DNA of 9,905 nt from assembly GCA_013214425.1 (NCBI GenBank), contig JABSPN010000087.1:1-9905 (forward strand). Direction: 5' to 3'. Shown in pieces: positions 6,571 through 9,905 of the stretch; position 1 is the first letter of the stretch; each line of letters starts with the position of its first letter. The notes below the pieces were generated by a model. It worked only from the letters and a program-made list of their open reading frames with translations. It was not told where the DNA came from and made no database searches. The DNA comes from Flavobacteriaceae bacterium (lineage in GTDB: Bacteria > Bacteroidota > Bacteroidia > Flavobacteriales > Flavobacteriaceae). Both the position numbers and the translations under genes were made by a program.

Positions 6571-8688
6571 TTATTTTTTATTAATTAAAGTTTGTGCTTT
6601 ATAGATGTCTTCAGTAGGTAGTTTGCATACTGAATTTTGACAAATGAAGAAAAGAGTGCTTTCCTCTTCAAATCTGTTTTTTAAAAGGGGTAAATTACTC
6701 GATGTGATGCTTCCAGAAATAAGTTTATTTGGAATATATTTTTTGTTGAATTCAAAAGCTTTTTGCTTTGCGTTAGCTCCTGTTACGGCCACTTCGTAGT
6801 ATGGATTGGTGAAATTCATCATTAAGTCCATCCAATTTGAAAAACCTGAAGGGTATTGCAAAAGCTCTGCTTTTACGTTATTAAGCATTTGTTCTGCCAT
6901 TTTTAAATACGCTTTATTTTCAAAATGGTGCGATAATTTGAATAAATTCTTAGCCATTATAGAATTTGATGCGGCAATTACATTATCTCTGTACTCAATA
7001 CTTCTAGAAACCAGTTTAGCATCCTCATTTGAAGTGAAGAAAAACATTTTAGACTGTTCATCAAAGAAATGATCGATAGCATAGTTGGTTAAATATCTAG
7101 CAGAGATTAACCATTTATCATCTAAGGTGTTTTCGTATAAAGTTAATAAAGCTTGTACAGTAGTTGAATAGTCTTCTAGATAGCCATTTATAGTACTTTT
7201 ACCGTTTTTAAAACTATGAAAAAGACCTCCATCTTCTTTAGCTTGTTTTTTTATGATAAAATTCGCATTTTTGATAGCCATTTCAAGAAAATGTTGCTCT
7301 CCAAAAGCACTGTAGGCATCAGCATATCCTTTTAACATCAAAGCATTCCATGAGGTTAGAGATTTATCATCTAGATTAGGACGAGACCTTTTTTCTCTTT
7401 CCAGAAGTAGTTTCGTTTTCCATTCCCTAACTTTTTTGCTGAGTTCTGCTGAATTGATATTGTGTTTTTTTGAAATTTCTTCATCAGAATCTTTTCTGAT
7501 TAATACATACTGTTCTTTCTCCCACTTTCCGAAGTTATTGATGTTGTAATAGTCGGCAAATATGGAGTAATCATTTCCTAAAAGCTTTTTTAGTTCTTTT
7601 TGGTTCCAAACATAGAAAGCACCTTCTTCGTGATGTCCTTCTGCATTATCGCTATCGGCATCTAGTGAAGAGTAGAAATATCCGTCTTGATGCGCCAATT
7701 CCCTCTCGACAAATTCCAGGGTTTCATAAACTACATCTTTGTACAGTGGATTCTGATTAATTTTATACGCATCGCTGTAGAGACTAACCAATTGTCCGTT
7801 ATCATACAGCATTTTTTCAAAATGCGGAACATGCCATTTCAAATCAGTTGAATAGCGAGCAAAGCCACCTCCAATATGATCATAAACTCCTCCATAAGCC
7901 ATTTTGGTTAAGGTGAGGTTAACGTAATCCAATAGTTGGGTATCATCATTTTGAAACGCATTACGAAGCAAATAATGATAATTATTAGGCATCATAAATT
8001 TTGGAGCTTTTTTATAACCTCCCATGGTGTGGTCGAAAGATACTTCCCATTCTTTTAAGGCGTTTTTGTGATCTTCCTGTACAAAGTTTGGCTCTTCAGT
8101 ATTGACCTCAATTAAGTCTAAACCTTTGATTCCTTGCTCAAGTTTAGAGGCGTATTCATACAATCTTTGCGGTTCGTTTTTGTATAGTTCAGATACTTGC
8201 GTTAACGCTTGTTGCCAATTGTCTTTGGGAAAATAAGTGCCTCCCCAAACAGGTCTTCCGTCAGGCAAAGCAACCACATTCATAGGCCATCCTCCACTAC
8301 CTGTCATGATCTGAACAGCATTCATGTATACCTGGTCAACATCAGGTCTTTCTTCACGATCTACCTTGATATTGATAAAGTTGTTGTTCATCAAATCAGC
8401 AACTATAGAATCCTGAAAGCTTTCTCTTTCCATTACATGGCACCAATGACAAGCGGCATACCCAACACTAATCAAGATTAATTTGTTTTCTTTCTTAGCC
8501 TTTTCTAGAGTCGAATCATTCCAGGGATTCCAATTAACTGGATTATGGGCATGTTGTAATAAGTAAGGGCTGGTTTCGTTAATTAAAGCATTGGTATATT
8601 GATGTTCTTCAGGCATGGTTTTATTGGTGGTTTGGCTATTACAAGAATAGATAATAGCTGTGATGAGTATCAGGTATATAAATCGCAT
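6571..8688 (-). CDS. Thioredoxin-fold DUF255 / YyaL (spermatogenesis-associated protein 20-like) family protein, probable lipoprotein
   Basis: This 705-residue two-domain protein belongs to the YyaL/SSP411 family. The N-terminal thioredoxin-like domain (about 28-190) has the family start NETSPYLLQHAHNPVNW (37-53), a CHWC redox motif (C80, C83), REERPDVD (111-118), GGWPMNV (132-138) and GGTYFP (149-154). The remainder resembles the six-hairpin (alpha/alpha)6 barrel of AGE-type epimerases. Conserved blocks include GGVYDHIGGGFARYS (266-280), HVPHFEKMLYDN (286-297), DADSDNAEGHHEEGAFYVW (343-361) and KSLTSWNALM (442-451). The biochemical function of the family is not established. The first 16 residues (MRFIYLILITAIIYSC) look like a lipoprotein signal with C16 as lipidation site, which would place the protein in the periplasm or on a membrane. 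Many relatives start near M25 and are cytosolic, so a start at 8616 is the alternative. It lies downstream of a dodecin terminator and is coupled to mscS. Confidence 0.92.
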   Translation of the reverse strand: MRFIYLILITAIIYSCNSQTTNKTMPEEHQYTNALINETSPYLLQHAHNPVNWNPWNDSTLEKAKKENKLILISVGYAACHWCHVMERESFQDSIVADLMNNNFINIKVDREERPDVDQVYMNAVQIMTGSGGWPMNVVALPDGRPVWGGTYFPKDNWQQALTQVSELYKNEPQRLYEYASKLEQGIKGLDLIEVNTEEPNFVQEDHKNALKEWEVSFDHTMGGYKKAPKFMMPNNYHYLLRNAFQNDDTQLLDYVNLTLTKMAYGGVYDHIGGGFARYSTDLKWHVPHFEKMLYDNGQLVSLYSDAYKINQNPLYKDVVYETLEFVERELAHQDGYFYSSLDADSDNAEGHHEEGAFYVWNQKELKKLLGNDYSIFADYYNINNFGKWEKEQYVLIRKDSDEEISKKHNINSAELSKKVREWKTKLLLEREKRSRPNLDDKSLTSWNALMLKGYADAYSAFGEQHFLEMAIKNANFIIKKQAKEDGGLFHSFKNGKSTINGYLEDYSTTVQALLTLYENTLDDKWLISARYLTNYAIDHFFDEQSKMFFFTSNEDAKLVSRSIEYRDNVIAASNSIMAKNLFKLSHHFENKAYLKMAEQMLNNVKAELLQYPSGFSNWMDLMMNFTNPYYEVAVTGANAKQKAFEFNKKYIPNKLISGSITSSNLPLLKNRFEEESTLFFICQNSVCKLPTEDIYKAQTLINKK

Positions 8689-8695
8689 AGTTTTG

Positions 8696-8723
8696 AAATA
8701 AAAAAGCGCCTATAAAGGCGCTT
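8696..8723 (-). terminator. Intrinsic terminator following dodecin
   Basis: On the minus strand an 8-bp stem AAGCGCCT / AGGCGCTT (8723-8716 and 8711-8704) closes a TTAT loop. It is followed by a T-rich tail that is continuous with the stem's last Ts (8705-8700 all T, then ATTT). It begins 18 bases after the dodecin stop codon. The plus strand lacks a T run after the stem, so the signal is for minus-strand transcription. Its tail ends only about 7 bases before the ATG of the next gene (8688). Confidence 0.8.
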
Positions 8724-8741
8724 AAAATTACTATTTTTAGT

Positions 8742-8942
8742 TTACTTTACTTCAAAAGTAAGCTTTAAATTAACACGATATTCAGTTACTTCTCCGTCTT
8801 TTACAATTGCGCTTTGATCCTGAACATAAACAGAGCGAATATTTTTAACCGATTTAGACGCTTGTTTAACAGCTTTTGCAGTTGCATCTTCCCAGCTTTT
8901 TTCTGAATTCGATAATACCTCAATTACTTTTAATACTGCCAT
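8742..8942 (-). CDS. Dodecin family flavin-binding protein
   Basis: This 66-residue protein matches the full length of dodecins, small proteins that assemble as hollow dodecamers and bind flavins (riboflavin, FMN or FAD, depending on the lineage), probably as storage or to quench flavin photochemistry. The beta-alpha-beta-beta fold is readable. KVIEVLSNSEKSWEDATAKA (5-24) covers strand 1 and the helix start, NIRSVYVQDQSAIV (34-47) is strand 2, and TEYRVNLKLTFEV (53-65) is strand 3. In many bacterial members strand 2 has Trp where this protein has Tyr39 (SVYV rather than GAWI/SVWV), so the stacking residue may be altered. The ATG at 8942 is the natural start. The gene lies 91 bases downstream of the Nfu-type gene, and a strong terminator follows it, so it is probably a monocistronic unit with a short message. 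Confidence 0.93.
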   Translation of the reverse strand: MAVLKVIEVLSNSEKSWEDATAKAVKQASKSVKNIRSVYVQDQSAIVKDGEVTEYRVNLKLTFEVK

Positions 8943-8998
8943 TTTAAATTTAATTTTTACTTCAGCACTAAAATACTATAATAAGATTAGAGATCATA

Positions 8999-9028
8999 GT
9001 AAAATAGTCTAATGGCTCACTTTTGCAA
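8999..9028 (-). promoter_or_regulatory. Candidate dodecin promoter
   Basis: Within the 91-base gap before dodecin, the minus strand carries a TTG (9028-9026), a 19-base spacer and TATTTTAC (9006-8999). This resembles the Bacteroidota TTG / TAnnTTTG arrangement with correct spacing, but two -7 positions are wrong. A second weaker -7-like site, TATTTTAG, lies at 8975-8968. If the first is used, the leader would be about 50 bases. The rest of the gap is AT-rich and I see no clear terminator for the upstream gene, so read-through from it is also possible. Confidence 0.25.
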
Positions 9029-9033
9029 CTCAA

Positions 9034-9905
9034 TTAGCCGTTAATAGCTTCAACATGAATCTTTTCGTCTTGTAACATCTCTTTTAACATATTCTCGATC
9101 CCATTTTTAAGGGTGAAAGTGGAGGACGGACAACCATTACAGGCTCCCTGAAGAATTACTTTCACTTTTTTAGTTTCTTTGTCATAAGATTGGAACATGA
9201 TGTTTCCTCCATCACTCTGTACAGCAGGTTTGATATATTCATCAAGTATGGCTACTATTTGTTTTGAGATATCATCTAAGTTTTCAAAACTAATGGCGTT
9301 AGCATCCCTGCTTTTTGCTTCTGAGGAAGTTTCTGGTGCATGTTCAGTATTGATGATTTCTTTGCCTTCTTCAATATGAGATTTGATAAACTCTCTTAGC
9401 TCTACAACGATATCGTTCCATTCTGCCATGTCGTATTTGGTTATGGAAACATAGTTTTCATCAAGAAATATCTCTTTAACAAAAGGGAAATGAAAGAGTT
9501 GTTGAGCTAACGGTGCGTGTTTAGCGTCGTCAATGTTTTTAAATTCTATAGATTGAATTGCAATTTTTTTATTCGCAACAAACTTCATCACAGAAGGATT
9601 AGGTGTGCTTTCAGCATAAATAGTGATTGGTACTTTGCTTTTGCTTTCTTCTTCAACCACAACACCACCATTGTTAAGGTATTCTTCAACTTGAGAAGCT
9701 ACTTCATCCTGAACATCTTTCCATTCCACAATATCATAACGCTCAACAGCAATGAAATTTGAAGAAATATAGATCTTTTTTACAAATGGTAAATGGAATA
9801 ATTGTTGTGCTAAAGGAGAGTTTTTAGCTTCGTCTATGTTGTTGAACTCTAAGCTGGAGTTTTTGATCAAAAAATGATTAGTTTCAAGCTTAATAATGCT
9901 TTTGC
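9034..9905 (-). CDS. NifU/Nfu-type Fe-S cluster carrier with two N-terminal Nfu domains (5' partial)
   Basis: The frame stays open to the window edge, so the true start lies beyond 9905 and 289 residues are visible. The first in-window start-like codon (TTG at 9870) is not the real start, because the 11 residues before it (KSIIKLETNHF) align with the start of the second Nfu domain. The layout is one Nfu N-terminal domain (about 1-78 of the visible part, with SPLAQQLFHLPFVKKIYIS), then a second (about 94-180, with STPNPSVMKFVANKK and APLAQQLFHFPFVKEIF). An acidic linker follows, and then a NifU C-terminal domain (about 205-285). The last contains PAVQSDGGNI and ACNGCPSS, whose CxxC cysteines (codons at 9141-9139 and 9132-9130) bind a [4Fe-4S] cluster at a subunit interface. 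Such proteins pass assembled clusters to apo-enzymes in the cytosol. The gene lies upstream of dodecin in the same direction. Confidence 0.93.
   Translation of the reverse strand, partial: KSIIKLETNHFLIKNSSLEFNNIDEAKNSPLAQQLFHLPFVKKIYISSNFIAVERYDIVEWKDVQDEVASQVEEYLNNGGVVVEEESKSKVPITIYAESTPNPSVMKFVANKKIAIQSIEFKNIDDAKHAPLAQQLFHFPFVKEIFLDENYVSITKYDMAEWNDIVVELREFIKSHIEEGKEIINTEHAPETSSEAKSRDANAISFENLDDISKQIVAILDEYIKPAVQSDGGNIMFQSYDKETKKVKVILQGACNGCPSSTFTLKNGIENMLKEMLQDEKIHVEAING

Noticed and set aside
8985..9012. Inverted repeat ATTAGA ... TCTAAT upstream of dodecin, a possible operator.
   Set aside because: The arms are only 6 bp with a 16-base spacer in AT-rich DNA, so this is expected by chance.

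Overview
The window looks like chromosomal DNA of a member of the Bacteroidota, most likely Flavobacteriaceae. It is AT-rich and shows few Shine-Dalgarno-like sites before its genes. At least one candidate promoter has the Bacteroidota TAnnTTTG -7 element. The proteins (Nfu with a doubled N-terminal domain, dodecin, TsaB ending in a ...FEPYYLKDF-type tail) have a flavobacterial look. This placement rests on recognition of families, not on a search.

Layout. Positions 1-4986 (+) hold a compact export operon: the last codons of a protein that is probably the ABC ATPase, two paralogous MacB/FtsX-type permeases, an HlyD/RND-type periplasmic adaptor and a TolC-type outer-membrane channel. Gaps are -8, 2, 13 and 23 bases. 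Together these would form a tripartite pump spanning both membranes, energised by the ATPase and with an unknown substrate. Positions 5038-5721 (+) are tsaB, a tRNA t6A modification gene, apparently with its own promoter.

The right half is on the minus strand. Reading in transcription order it holds a NifU/Nfu-type Fe-S carrier whose 5' end lies beyond the window edge (9905-9034), a dodecin (8942-8742), a large thioredoxin-fold DUF255/YyaL-type protein that looks like a lipoprotein (8688-6571) and an MscS-type mechanosensitive channel (6569-5724). The last two are separated by one base. tsaB and mscS converge with only two bases between their stop codons. A good intrinsic terminator for the mscS transcript lies inside the 3' end of tsaB.

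There is no intergenic stretch longer than about 100 bases. I saw no RNA gene, mobile element, CRISPR array or clearly foreign segment. The region is mostly housekeeping plus one efflux operon. The points worth a second look are the embedded terminator, a dodecin terminator that sits almost on top of the next gene's start, the uncertain localisation of the DUF255 protein, and several start-site corrections. I did not find convincing evidence of an undescribed system.
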